From positions 1 through 64,000 of the forward strand of contig CAYQDW010000001.1 in NCBI GenBank assembly GCA_964416385.1: a stretch of 64,000 nucleotides of DNA, given 5' to 3'. Of the stretch, positions 49,166 to 57,708 are shown piece by piece. The notes below the pieces were generated by a model that had not been told where the DNA came from, made no database searches, and saw only the letters and a list, made by a program, of their open reading frames with translations. Positions within the stretch are counted from its first letter, which is position 1, and each line of letters begins with the position of its first letter. Source of the stretch: JAUHWL01 sp964416385. Its GTDB lineage: Bacteria; Bacteroidota; Bacteroidia; Flavobacteriales; Schleiferiaceae. The translations under genes were made by a program, and so were the position numbers.

Positions 49166-51436
49166 ATGATCTTTGATCTTGATATGATTCGCCAGGTTTA
49201 TGCGCGATTCCCAGAGCGTGTAGACGCGGCCCGTAAATTACTTGGCAGACCTTTAACACTTTCAGAAAAAATCCTTTACGCCCACCTTTGGGATGGTAAT
49301 CCTGAAACAGTTTATGAGCGCGGTTCAAGTTATGTAGACTTTGCACCAGATCGCGTAGCCATGCAAGATGCCACTGCGCAAATGGCCTTATTACAATTTA
49401 TGCAAGCTGGTAGAGATACGGCTGCTGTACCAAGCACCGTGCATTGTGATCACCTGATACAGGCGCGTATTGGTGCAGATAAAGATCTTCAAGAGGCCAT
49501 CAATAAAAACAACGAAGTATTTAATTTTCTTGAATCTGTATCCAACAAATATGGCATAGGCTTTTGGAAACCAGGTGCGGGTATTATTCACCAGGTGGTT
49601 TTAGAGAACTATGCTTTTCCTGGCGGCATGATGATAGGTACAGATAGCCACACTGTAAATGCTGGAGGATTAGGCATGGTTGCCGTTGGTGTTGGTGGTG
49701 CTGATGCCGTAGATGTTATGGCTGGCATGCCTTGGGAATTGAAATTTCCTAAACTCATTGGGGTAAAGCTTACTGGTAAAATGAACGGGTGGACATCAGC
49801 AAAAGATGTTATCCTAAAAGTTGCCGGAATTTTAACCGTAAAAGGTGGAACTGGTGCCATTGTTGAATACTTTGGCGAGGGTGCCAAATCTCTCTCTTGT
49901 ACAGGAAAAGGCACAATTTGTAACATGGGTGCAGAAATCGGGGCCACCACATCTACCTTTGGTTATGACGATAGTATGGCGCGCTACCTCAAGGCAACCG
50001 GTAGGGCAGAAGTAGCAGCCCTTGCAGATGCCATTGCACCTTATTTAACAGGTGATGATGAGGTTTACGCCAACCCCGATAAGTACTTTGACCAACTCAT
50101 AGAAATTAACTTAAGTGAATTAGAACCACATCTCAATGGGCCTTTTACACCAGATTTGGCAACGCCAATAAGTAAGGTTCGTGAGGTTGCTGAGGCTAAT
50201 GGTTGGCCGCTACAGGTGCAAGTTGGTCTAATAGGGTCTTGTACCAATAGTTCCTATGAAGACTTAACGCGCTCGGCTTCAATAGCCAAGCAAGCTGGAG
50301 AAAAGCATTTAAAAGCCAAATCTAAATTTACCATTACACCAGGCAGTGAGCAAGTACGCTTTACGGCAGAGCGCGATGGTATTTTAGATACATTCGATAA
50401 AATTGGTGGCGTTGTACTAGCAAATGCCTGCGGCCCTTGTATTGGCCAGTGGGATAGAGAAGGTGCAGACAAAGCTGAGAAAAACACCATTGTACATTCA
50501 TTTAACCGCAACTTTGCTAAACGTGCAGACGGTAATCCTAATACGCATGCGTTTGTGGGTTCGCCAGAAATAGTTACTGCGCTTGCCATTGCTGGCGATT
50601 TAGGTTTTAACCCTTTAAAAGATACTCTCATTAATGCCAATGGAGAAGAAGTTATGCTAGATCCGCCTGCAGGTATAGAGTTGCCTACCAGTGGTTTTAG
50701 CGTTGATGATGCCGGTTATCAGGCACCTGCGGCAGACGGTAGTGATGTGCAAGTTGTTGTAAAACCAGATTCTAATCGCCTACAATTGCTAGAGCCTTTT
50801 CAGCCTTGGGATGGTAAAAATCTTCTAGGTGCAAGGCTTTTGATTAAAGCTTTTGGCAAGTGTACAACAGACCATATTTCTATGGCTGGCCCTTGGTTGC
50901 GTTTTAGAGGACATTTAGACAATATTGCAAACAACACTTTAACCGGTGCTGTAAATGCCTTTAATAAAGAAACCAACAATGTAAAAAATGTCATTGAAGG
51001 TACTTATGGTGAAGTTCCTGCTGTACAGCGTGCATACAAAGCAGCAGGAGTACCAACCATTGTTGTAGGTGACCATAATTATGGTGAAGGTTCATCGCGT
51101 GAGCATGCAGCTATGCAGCCGCGCCATTTGGGTGTACGGGCGGTCTTGGTAAAGAGCTTTGCACGTATCCATGAAACTAACTTGAAAAAGCAAGGTATGC
51201 TAGCGCTAACCTTTGCAAATGAGGCCGACTACGATAAAATTCAGGAAGATGATACTTTCAACTTTGTTGATTTAGCTGAGTTTGCGCCAGGTAAGCAAAT
51301 AACCATAGAGGTGGTGCATGCTAACGGTACACAAGATGTGATCAAGGCAAATCATACCTACAATCAGCAGCAAATAGAATGGTTTAAAGCAGGAAGCGCA
51401 TTAAACCTTATTAAAGCTCAGTATGCTGCTAAATAA
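49166..51436 (+). CDS. acnA: Aconitate hydratase
   Basis: A 756-residue mitochondrial-type aconitase. The [4Fe-4S] cysteines lie in GLIGSCTNSSYEDL (about residue 356) and ANACGPCIGQW (about 420-423). The HxxxxG and GTDSHTVNAGGLGMVAVGVGG motifs and the C-terminal swivel domain with GEGSSREHAAMQPRHLG are intact. It interconverts citrate and isocitrate in the citric acid cycle. Length is as expected. The symbol follows common use; the protein is of the mitochondrial/ACO2 subgroup rather than E. coli AcnA proper. Confidence 0.94.
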   Translation: MIFDLDMIRQVYARFPERVDAARKLLGRPLTLSEKILYAHLWDGNPETVYERGSSYVDFAPDRVAMQDATAQMALLQFMQAGRDTAAVPSTVHCDHLIQARIGADKDLQEAINKNNEVFNFLESVSNKYGIGFWKPGAGIIHQVVLENYAFPGGMMIGTDSHTVNAGGLGMVAVGVGGADAVDVMAGMPWELKFPKLIGVKLTGKMNGWTSAKDVILKVAGILTVKGGTGAIVEYFGEGAKSLSCTGKGTICNMGAEIGATTSTFGYDDSMARYLKATGRAEVAALADAIAPYLTGDDEVYANPDKYFDQLIEINLSELEPHLNGPFTPDLATPISKVREVAEANGWPLQVQVGLIGSCTNSSYEDLTRSASIAKQAGEKHLKAKSKFTITPGSEQVRFTAERDGILDTFDKIGGVVLANACGPCIGQWDREGADKAEKNTIVHSFNRNFAKRADGNPNTHAFVGSPEIVTALAIAGDLGFNPLKDTLINANGEEVMLDPPAGIELPTSGFSVDDAGYQAPAADGSDVQVVVKPDSNRLQLLEPFQPWDGKNLLGARLLIKAFGKCTTDHISMAGPWLRFRGHLDNIANNTLTGAVNAFNKETNNVKNVIEGTYGEVPAVQRAYKAAGVPTIVVGDHNYGEGSSREHAAMQPRHLGVRAVLVKSFARIHETNLKKQGMLALTFANEADYDKIQEDDTFNFVDLAEFAPGKQITIEVVHANGTQDVIKANHTYNQQQIEWFKAGSALNLIKAQYAAK

Positions 51437-51454
51437 GAATGGAACTTAGAAATT

Positions 51455-51492
51455 AAAAAGCCCCGTTAGCAAATTGCCAACGGGGCTTTTTT
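51455..51492. terminator. Bidirectional terminator between acnA and the barrel gene
   Basis: AAAAAGCCCCGTT pairs with AACGGGGCTTTTT, extended by GC/GC near the loop AAATT. The A-tract on one side and T-tract on the other serve both convergent genes. Confidence 0.9.
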
Positions 51493-51509
51493 ATATTCTA
51501 TAAATGCGC

Positions 51510-52322
51510 CTAGAATAGGCCGCCAATTTTTAAACCAGCACCAAAAGCCAACGGTAAGTCGCGGTTGCCGCCAGTAAAACCATATTGGTTAATATCTACA
51601 TCGCTGGTAAACCCGTACCCCAAAGCAACATACCAATCAATTAAGAATGCATCAGAATAAACTACCTGCTTGCCAAGATTAATCATTACTGCAAAGCCAG
51701 TGGTGTTTTTACGCTCTTCTTTGTAGACGAACATATTGTCCTCGTAGGTATAAATATTTGTATTTCTAGAGTAGTGGGTAAAAATGATTTCAGGTTTAAC
51801 ATAACCACCCTTTAAAATATGGGCATAGCGCATGCCGCGTGTATAGTAGTCTGGTGAACGCATGAATTTTAATCCACCCCGTAATACAGCACCTCGCGCT
51901 TGTACATCAAACGGGTCAAAGCCTAAACCAATAATTCCTAATTCTGTTTCCCAGCTTTTACCCGGAGCAATGCTTCGTTCATAACCCACATAAAAAGCGT
52001 TAGTTAAGGGCGAGAAAAAATTGACTTTTAAGGCATTTTTATTCTGACTTGCGTACAACTCAGAATCTTCAAATGAGTTACCCGCAAACTCATAAACTTG
52101 TCCTGTTTCTAATCTGATTTTTGCCACTTTGGCTTTTTCAATGACCAAAACGGGATCTTCTAATTGCGCAGGCCAATTCTTGTATTTGATTTCATCAATG
52201 CCCAATTCAATAACTTTTACCTCTATGACGCTGCCATTGCGCATGGTCATAAAATCTTGAGCCAATAGAATTTGGCATGTAAGCATTGAAAATAATGCAG
52301 TTAATAGTGTTGTTTGTTTCAT
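51510..52322 (-). CDS. Outer-membrane beta-barrel protein with N-terminal SHD1-like segment
   Basis: The start at 52322 gives 270 residues with a signal peptide (MKQTTLLTALFSMLTCQILLAQ). Residues about 23-75 (FMTMRNGSVIEVKVIELGIDEIKYKNW...VIEKAKVAKIRLETGQVYEF) resemble a motif found before barrels in many Bacteroidota proteins. The rest alternates hydrophobic/polar residues (NAFYVGYERSI, VLRGGLKFM, LPLAFGAGLKIGGLF) with a terminal Phe, as in an outer-membrane barrel. No function can be assigned. Divergent from the UMF1 transporter. Confidence 0.6.
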   Translation of the reverse strand: MKQTTLLTALFSMLTCQILLAQDFMTMRNGSVIEVKVIELGIDEIKYKNWPAQLEDPVLVIEKAKVAKIRLETGQVYEFAGNSFEDSELYASQNKNALKVNFFSPLTNAFYVGYERSIAPGKSWETELGIIGLGFDPFDVQARGAVLRGGLKFMRSPDYYTRGMRYAHILKGGYVKPEIIFTHYSRNTNIYTYEDNMFVYKEERKNTTGFAVMINLGKQVVYSDAFLIDWYVALGYGFTSDVDINQYGFTGGNRDLPLAFGAGLKIGGLF

Positions 52323-52399
52323 AATTATGAAATAACGAATTAGTGGGTAAAGATACACCAGTTCTATGTGTTTCAATTTTTTTCCCATCTTCACACGCT

Positions 52400-53686
52400 A
52401 TGAAAAAAGTATTCAATCGTACCCAAAAAGCCTGGGCCTTTTATGACTGGGCAAACTCTGTGTATAGTTTAGTAATCGGTACGGTATTGTTGCCTATTTA
52501 TTACGAAGCCATCACCTCAGATGCAGGCCTTGATACATTGCATTTTTTGGGGATGCAGTTTCATAATACAGAGCTTTATTCTTACGTCATATCTTTTTCA
52601 TTCTTAATCATAGCCATATTGTCGCCCTATCTCGCTTCAATGGCAGACTACTCAGGTAAGAAGACCAGCTTTATGAAATTCTTTGTTTATCTCGGTAGCT
52701 TGGCCTGTATGGGGCTGTTTTTGTTTGATGATACTACCATTTGGTTAGGACTAACGGCTGCTTTATTTGCGAGTATTGGCTTTACAGGTAGTTTGGTTTT
52801 TTACAATGCTTTTTTGCCAGAAATCGCTTTGCCAGAGTTGCAAGACCGATTAAGTGCCAGAGGATTTGCCTTGGGCTATTTTGGGAGCAGTCTGCTCTTA
52901 ATCTTAAACTTGGTGATGGTACAAAAGCCAGAATGGTTTGCCTTTGAAAACGCTGGTGCTGCAACGCGTACGTCTTTTTTAATGGTCGGAATTTGGTGGA
53001 TAGGCTTTAGTCAGTACACTTTTAAAAACATGCCCAATGGTACTAAAAAAGAAGGACCAAAGCCTAAAAATACGCTTTTGCATGGTTACGAGAAATTGGC
53101 AGAAGTTTGGAAGGAATTCATGAAAATACCCCGCTTACGCAGATTTTTATTTAGCTTCTTTTGGTACGGTACGGGGGTTCAAACGGTCATTTTATTAGCA
53201 TCTATTTTTGGAAAGAAAGTACTTTTTCTTGAAGCAGGCCAACTTATCATTAGTATCTTAATCATTCAATTTGTTGCCATTGTTGGGGCGCTTCTTTTTA
53301 GTAGGTTATCTAAAAAATTAGGTAATATAAAAGCTTTAGGCATCGCAGTTTTTATTTGGATTGGCGTTTGTATTTCGGCCTATTATGTAGCAGATGCCAA
53401 CCAATTTTACATGGTAGGAGCAACTGTGGGCCTGGTGATGGGTGGTATTCAATCGCTTAGTCGCTCAACATATTCTAAAATGCTACCAGAAACACATGAT
53501 CATGCCACATATTTTAGCTTTTATGATGTTACAGAAAAAGTAGCAACCATGGTAGGCACCTTTTCTATAGGCATGATAGAGAGCCTCACCGGAGATTTAC
53601 GCAATGCGGCTTTGGTGCTTATGTTGTTTTTTATTTTGGGATTTGTGCAGCTCCTTCGCATCCCGAAGTCAAAATTTGTGTATTAA
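52400..53686 (+). CDS. UMF1-family MFS transporter
   Basis: From the ATG at 52400 the product has 428 residues and about eleven or twelve membrane segments. The start KAWAFYDWANSVYSLVIGTVLLPIYY and the middle FLVWY-type loop (FSFFWYGTGVQTVILLASIFGKKVLFLEAGQLI), with GGIQSLSRSTYSKMLPE, are the signature of the UMF1/Atg22-like branch of the major facilitator superfamily. It is an inner-membrane transporter of unknown substrate; related proteins are thought to export amino acids or other small metabolites. A longer frame starting at 52343 has no support. Confidence 0.86.
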   Translation: MKKVFNRTQKAWAFYDWANSVYSLVIGTVLLPIYYEAITSDAGLDTLHFLGMQFHNTELYSYVISFSFLIIAILSPYLASMADYSGKKTSFMKFFVYLGSLACMGLFLFDDTTIWLGLTAALFASIGFTGSLVFYNAFLPEIALPELQDRLSARGFALGYFGSSLLLILNLVMVQKPEWFAFENAGAATRTSFLMVGIWWIGFSQYTFKNMPNGTKKEGPKPKNTLLHGYEKLAEVWKEFMKIPRLRRFLFSFFWYGTGVQTVILLASIFGKKVLFLEAGQLIISILIIQFVAIVGALLFSRLSKKLGNIKALGIAVFIWIGVCISAYYVADANQFYMVGATVGLVMGGIQSLSRSTYSKMLPETHDHATYFSFYDVTEKVATMVGTFSIGMIESLTGDLRNAALVLMLFFILGFVQLLRIPKSKFVY

Positions 53687-53694
53687 AGAAAGGG

Positions 53695-54099
53695 TTACTC
53701 TATGCGTATGCATTGGTCTAGCCTGCATAGAACATTTCCCAATATATCGTCTTCAATACCTACTACACGGCCTTTTACCTTTAGGCTTTCGCCAACTTTC
53801 GGCAATGGTGCTGTAAAAGTGCTGTCTACAGCGCATAAAAAAACGTCATCAAGTATAAAGCTATGGGTTGCACTTTCTGTAACTCGGCCTTCTAAAATAA
53901 CGGCTGTGTTGGTATATTTTTCAGAGAAATCTGCCTGATTAGCGCTAAGTATTTCATTAAACCCGGCAGCAGAACCGGTATACGAGGCCTCTTCTTCAGA
54001 ATAATCTACGTGGGCTTTGTTGTAAACACCAAACCAGAGGTATGCGCCAACGAGGATAACACCAATGCCAGCAATCAATAAACCATTTGTACGTTTCAT
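53695..54099 (-). CDS. Membrane-anchored OB-fold (tRNA_anti-like) protein
   Basis: The start at 54099 gives 134 residues with an N-terminal membrane anchor (RTNGLLIAGIGVILVGAYLWFGV). Residues about 50-134 form an OB-fold of the tRNA_anti-like type (AVILEGRVTESATHSFILDDVFLCAV...VKVGESLKVKGRVVGIEDDILGNVLCRLDQCIRI). Related proteins often sit in the same gene neighbourhoods as haem and YceI-type proteins, and this one is divergently placed to such a set. The role is unknown. Confidence 0.7.
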   Translation of the reverse strand: MKRTNGLLIAGIGVILVGAYLWFGVYNKAHVDYSEEEASYTGSAAGFNEILSANQADFSEKYTNTAVILEGRVTESATHSFILDDVFLCAVDSTFTAPLPKVGESLKVKGRVVGIEDDILGNVLCRLDQCIRIE

Positions 54100-54218
54100 A
54101 GAATAAAAACATTCATTACTAAACCGCTTGTTATCTTCGTTGTTTAGATAGTTTAGCGCAGTTAATGCGAAGTTCAATTTATTTAATCATTGTCTTTAAA
54201 GTTCAAAGATATTTACTC

Positions 54219-54581
54219 ATGTTAAAAATTTTTAGTGTGTTATCTGTCATGGTGCTCTTGGCAAGTTCTTGTACCTATAATAATATTGAGGATGCTTACG
54301 GCAACAAGATAGGCGAATGCGATACCGCAGTGGTTTCTTATGCGCTAGATGTGGCGCCAATCATAGATATGCAATGTGTAACCTGTCACGGATCAATTTC
54401 GCCACAGGCGGGCCTAGATTTAAGTTCTTACGAAAAAGTATTCGCCCAAAAAGAAAACATCATTAATAGAATTAACAGACCACTTGGAGACCCATTTGTT
54501 ATGCCGCAAAGCGGACCAATGTCATCGTGTAAAATAAATACGATTAACGCTTGGGTTAATCAAGGTGCCCTAAACAATTAA
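54219..54581 (+). CDS. Lipoprotein with a c-type cytochrome CXXCH motif
   Basis: The ATG at 54219 gives 120 residues. The lipobox LLASSC (C18) marks a lipoprotein, and C53-V-T-C56-H57 is a haem c-binding site. A later Met-rich loop (GDPFVMPQSGPMSSCKI) may supply the axial ligand; C104 could pair with another Cys. The plan matches small periplasmic cytochrome-c-like lipoproteins of the planctomycete-cytochrome type. It is followed by YceI and a DUF5777 barrel with 11 and 9 base gaps, so the three form one unit in the envelope. Confidence 0.82.
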   Translation: MLKIFSVLSVMVLLASSCTYNNIEDAYGNKIGECDTAVVSYALDVAPIIDMQCVTCHGSISPQAGLDLSSYEKVFAQKENIINRINRPLGDPFVMPQSGPMSSCKINTINAWVNQGALNN

Positions 54582-54592
54582 TACCCTTAATC

Positions 54593-55129
54593 ATGAGATT
54601 GATAATTATTGCCTGTCTATTCGGCCTAACCCAACAAACCTTTGCCCAAAAATATCTTACCAGAGAGGCCTATCTTAAATTTTTTGGTAGTACGCCAATA
54701 GAAAATATTGAAGCTGTTACCAACCAAGCGAGTAGCGTTATTGATGTGACCACTAATGAGGTTGTTTTTCAAGTGCTCTTAAACAGCTTTACGTTCGAAA
54801 AAGCGCTTATGCAAGAGCATTTTAATGAAAACTATGTAGAGTCTGAGAAATACCCAAAATGTGTTTTTAAGGGAAAAATAAAGGAAGCGGTATCATTAAG
54901 TAAAACGGGCACGTACAAGGTTACCATAGCCGGAAGTATGACCCTACATGGCGTAACTCGACCTATAGAAGTTAGCGCAGATATTACCGTAGAGAAATCC
55001 ACCATTAAACTTATGTCAACTTTTGTAATTGTTCCAGAAGATTATGAGATCATCATTCCAGGTGCAGTACGAGATAAAATTGCCAAGTCTATGGAGGTTA
55101 CCGTAAAAGCCGCATATAAACCTGTATAA
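54593..55129 (+). CDS. YceI-family periplasmic lipid-binding protein
   Basis: A 178-residue protein with a signal peptide (MRLIIIACLFGLTQQTFAQ) and the YceI beta-barrel pattern ENIEAVTNQASSVIDVTTNEVVFQVLLNSFTFEKALMQEHFNENYVESEKYPKCVFKG...GSMTLHGVTRPIEVSADI. YceI proteins bind polyprenoid lipids such as quinones in the periplasm. Together with the cytochrome lipoprotein it could take part in an envelope redox relay; that role is inferred from context. Confidence 0.88.
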   Translation: MRLIIIACLFGLTQQTFAQKYLTREAYLKFFGSTPIENIEAVTNQASSVIDVTTNEVVFQVLLNSFTFEKALMQEHFNENYVESEKYPKCVFKGKIKEAVSLSKTGTYKVTIAGSMTLHGVTRPIEVSADITVEKSTIKLMSTFVIVPEDYEIIIPGAVRDKIAKSMEVTVKAAYKPV

Positions 55130-55138
55130 TCTCAAAAC

Positions 55139-56083
55139 ATGAAAAACAGAACTACCATTATTTGTGCATTGTTGCTCGTGTTTTCAACAAGTACTTTACT
55201 GGCTCAAGATGAGTTGTTAACGCTTATAGATGAAGAAGAAACTACGGAAGATGCCGCAATAAATTATACAACGGCAACCTTTAAAGGTACGCGCATCGTA
55301 AATATGCAAAGCTCAGAAATACCGTCAGCTGGGGTAATGCAATTTATATTCATGCATCGCTTTGGGGCGTTAAATGACGATTTTGTCTATAATTTCTTCG
55401 GTTTAGATGTAGCAAGTGTGCGTCTTAGCCTAGACTATTCTCCAACTGATTGGCTTAATGTGGGCTTTGGTAGAAGTAGTGTAACCAAAACATGGGATGG
55501 CTTTTTAAAACTTAAGGTACTACGCCAACAAACCGGAGCGCGTACCATGCCCATAACAGCTGTGATTTATTCATCTATGAATTACACCACTTTACGCCCT
55601 GGTGATGGTTTGTCTTATACAGAAACAGACAAATTGAGCTATGTGCATCAACTTATTGTAGCTAGAAAATTTAATGAACGCTTGTCTTTAGAATTAGTAC
55701 CAACATTGGTGCACTACAACCTTGTGCCAACCAACACGCATCCTAATGATGTTTTTGCACTTGGATTTGGCGGTCGGGTTAAACTCACAAAACGCGTTGC
55801 CATTACTGCAGAGTATATGTTACAACTCACGGATAACAATACCTTCTTTAACCAAGAAACGCAACAAAATGTGGCATACAAAAACGGTTTAAGTGTAGGT
55901 GTGGACATAGAAACAGGTGGTCATGTTTTTCAATTACACCTTACAAATGCCCGCGGTTTAGTAGACCCACAATGGATTGGAAGAACACCCGGAAGTTGGG
56001 CTAATGGTGATATTTATTTTGGATTTAACATCTCTAGAGTTTTTACTCTCGTAAAGCCAAAAACACCAGAAGAACCTTGGTAA
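55139..56083 (+). CDS. DUF5777-family outer-membrane beta-barrel protein
   Basis: A 314-residue exported protein (signal peptide MKNRTTIICALLLVFSTSTLLAQ) with a barrel pattern and the DUF5777 features TFKGTRIVNMQSSEIPSAGVMQFIFMHRFG near residue 45-75 and VASVRLSLDYSPTDWLNVGFGRSS. It ends with GWANGDIYFGFNISRVFTL-like strands. Third gene of the cytochrome-YceI run. The family occurs next to such proteins in other Bacteroidota; no transport substrate is known. Confidence 0.8.
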   Translation: MKNRTTIICALLLVFSTSTLLAQDELLTLIDEEETTEDAAINYTTATFKGTRIVNMQSSEIPSAGVMQFIFMHRFGALNDDFVYNFFGLDVASVRLSLDYSPTDWLNVGFGRSSVTKTWDGFLKLKVLRQQTGARTMPITAVIYSSMNYTTLRPGDGLSYTETDKLSYVHQLIVARKFNERLSLELVPTLVHYNLVPTNTHPNDVFALGFGGRVKLTKRVAITAEYMLQLTDNNTFFNQETQQNVAYKNGLSVGVDIETGGHVFQLHLTNARGLVDPQWIGRTPGSWANGDIYFGFNISRVFTLVKPKTPEEPW

Positions 56084-56093
56084 GTTGTATCCA

Positions 56094-56101
56094 TAATTTT
56101 G
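56094..56101 (+). promoter_or_regulatory. -7 promoter box of the nfeD-stomatin pair
   Basis: TAATTTTG matches TAnnTTTG and lies 38 bases before the nfeD start, after the stop of the barrel gene. Confidence 0.5.
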
Positions 56102-56139
56102 CAAGATTTTTCTAATTTACAGCCATAAAATCAAGTACT

Positions 56140-56580
56140 ATGGATTTAGTTTGGTGGTGGCTTACTGCTGGTGTAGTATGTTTAATCATTGAGGTTTTTA
56201 CACCGAGTTTTTTTGCGGCAAGTTTGGGTATAGGGGCAATAGCTTCTTCTATAGGTGCAGCTTTTGGCGTGTCTTTAGAAATTCAATTGTTACTTTTTTC
56301 GCTGGTCAGTTTGATTAGCATTTTCGCGCTTAGGCCGCTAATTACCAAATATTTATACCAGGGCAGTGATGTACGCACAAATGCGGATGCCTTAATAGGC
56401 AGAACAGGTCTTGTTATTGCCGCCATAGACCCCTCAACCAATCAGGGACGCATGCGTATTGATGGAGATGAGTGGCAGTTTAGCTTAGTAGATGAACATA
56501 GTAGCGTGCGCATAGGTGATAAACTGCGCGTAGTACACAGAGAAAGTATTATTTTAATTGTTGAACCTTTTAACCCATAA
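56140..56580 (+). CDS. NfeD-like membrane protein
   Basis: A 146-residue protein with membrane segments near the N-terminus (VWWWLTAGVVCLIIEVF, SLGIGAIASSIGAAFGV and a third at about 48-67) and a C-terminal OB-fold (LIGRTGLVIAAIDPSTNQGRMRIDGDEWQFS...GDKLRVVHRESIILIVEP). Short NfeD proteins partner with stomatin/SPFH proteins, and the next gene, three bases downstream, encodes one. The pair probably organises membrane microdomains or controls membrane protein turnover. Confidence 0.88.
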   Translation: MDLVWWWLTAGVVCLIIEVFTPSFFAASLGIGAIASSIGAAFGVSLEIQLLLFSLVSLISIFALRPLITKYLYQGSDVRTNADALIGRTGLVIAAIDPSTNQGRMRIDGDEWQFSLVDEHSSVRIGDKLRVVHRESIILIVEPFNP

Positions 56581-56583
56581 GTC

Positions 56584-57573
56584 ATGACACCTGTATTTAT
56601 CTTACTATCAATCTTACTCATTTTAGTAATTGTTCTTCTCATTAAAGGCGTTCGCATTGTTAAGCAAAGTGAAGCGGTTATTATTGAGCGTCTTGGGAAA
56701 TACAATAAAACCTTAACCTCTGGTTTTAATATTATCATACCAGTAATTGATGCACCTCGACAAATTGCTTGGCGTTACACCACGCAAGGTTTTAATGGGG
56801 AAATGGTTTCCGTCTTCAAAATGAGAGACGTGATAGATTTACGTGAAAATGTTTACGATTTTCCGAAGCAGAATGTAATTACTAGAGATAATGTTGTTAC
56901 AGAAATCAATGCTTTGATTTATTTTCAGATTGTTGATCCGCTTAAATCTGTTTATGAAATTGGTAACCTGCCTAACGCCATTGAAAAGCTAACGCAGACC
57001 ACCTTGCGTAATGTTATCGGCGAAATGGATTTGGATGAGTGTCTCTCAAGCCGCGATACCATCAATACCAAGCTTAGAACCATTTTAGATGAAGCCACTA
57101 ACAAATGGGGTGTAAAAGTAAATCGCGTTGAACTTCAAGATATCAATCCGCCCCGCGATATTAGAGACGCCATGGAAAAGCAAATGCGTGCTGAACGCGA
57201 TAAGCGCGCTGCCATTTTAGAAGCAGAAGGAGAAAAGCAGTCACGTATTCTTGAGGCTGAGGGTTTACGTGAAGCACAGATTAAAGAAGCCGAAGGAAAA
57301 CGCGAGAAGGAAATATTAGAGGCTGATGGTATGGCGCAAGCTAGAATTCGCATTGCTGAAGCCGAAGCAGAGGCGATTAGATTGGTAGCCGAAACGATTC
57401 AAAAAACAGCAAAAGGCGATCCTGTTAATTATTTAATAGCCCAAAAGTATCTAGAAACGCTACAAAAAATGACAGAAGGTAAAGAGAATAAAACCGTCTT
57501 TTTACCATACGAAGCCACGGGCGTTCTTAGTTCGCTAGGTGGCATTAAAGAATTACTCCAAAATCAAAGCTAG
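56584..57573 (+). CDS. SPFH/Band 7 (stomatin, QmcA-like) protein
   Basis: A 329-residue protein with an N-terminal membrane segment (FILLSILLILVIVLLIKGVRIV). The SPFH domain follows (IIERLGKYNKTLTSGFNIIIPVID...DVIDLRENVYDFPKQNVITRDNVV), then a coiled-coil rich in EAE repeats (ILEAEGEKQSRILEAEGLREAQIKEAEGKR). It assembles as large rings in the membrane. It is coupled to nfeD. A strong terminator follows. Family assignment is secure; its client proteins are unknown. Confidence 0.93.
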   Translation: MTPVFILLSILLILVIVLLIKGVRIVKQSEAVIIERLGKYNKTLTSGFNIIIPVIDAPRQIAWRYTTQGFNGEMVSVFKMRDVIDLRENVYDFPKQNVITRDNVVTEINALIYFQIVDPLKSVYEIGNLPNAIEKLTQTTLRNVIGEMDLDECLSSRDTINTKLRTILDEATNKWGVKVNRVELQDINPPRDIRDAMEKQMRAERDKRAAILEAEGEKQSRILEAEGLREAQIKEAEGKREKEILEADGMAQARIRIAEAEAEAIRLVAETIQKTAKGDPVNYLIAQKYLETLQKMTEGKENKTVFLPYEATGVLSSLGGIKELLQNQS

Positions 57574-57616
57574 TAAGGGTGCTGAAAAGGGCAACCAGTG
57601 ATGGCTAAAAATTAAT

Positions 57617-57656
57617 AAAGTCGGCATGCGTTTTTAATCATGCCGACTTTTTTTTA
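57617..57656. terminator. Bidirectional terminator between the stomatin gene and ftcD
   Basis: AAAGTCGGCATG pairs with CATGCCGACTTT around a ten-base loop and is followed by more Ts. The flanking A and T runs suit both convergent genes. Confidence 0.9.
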
Positions 57657-57708
57657 TCCGCTCTACTTGCCAAAAAACAAGTTACAGAGCGATATACTAT
57701 TAATTAAC

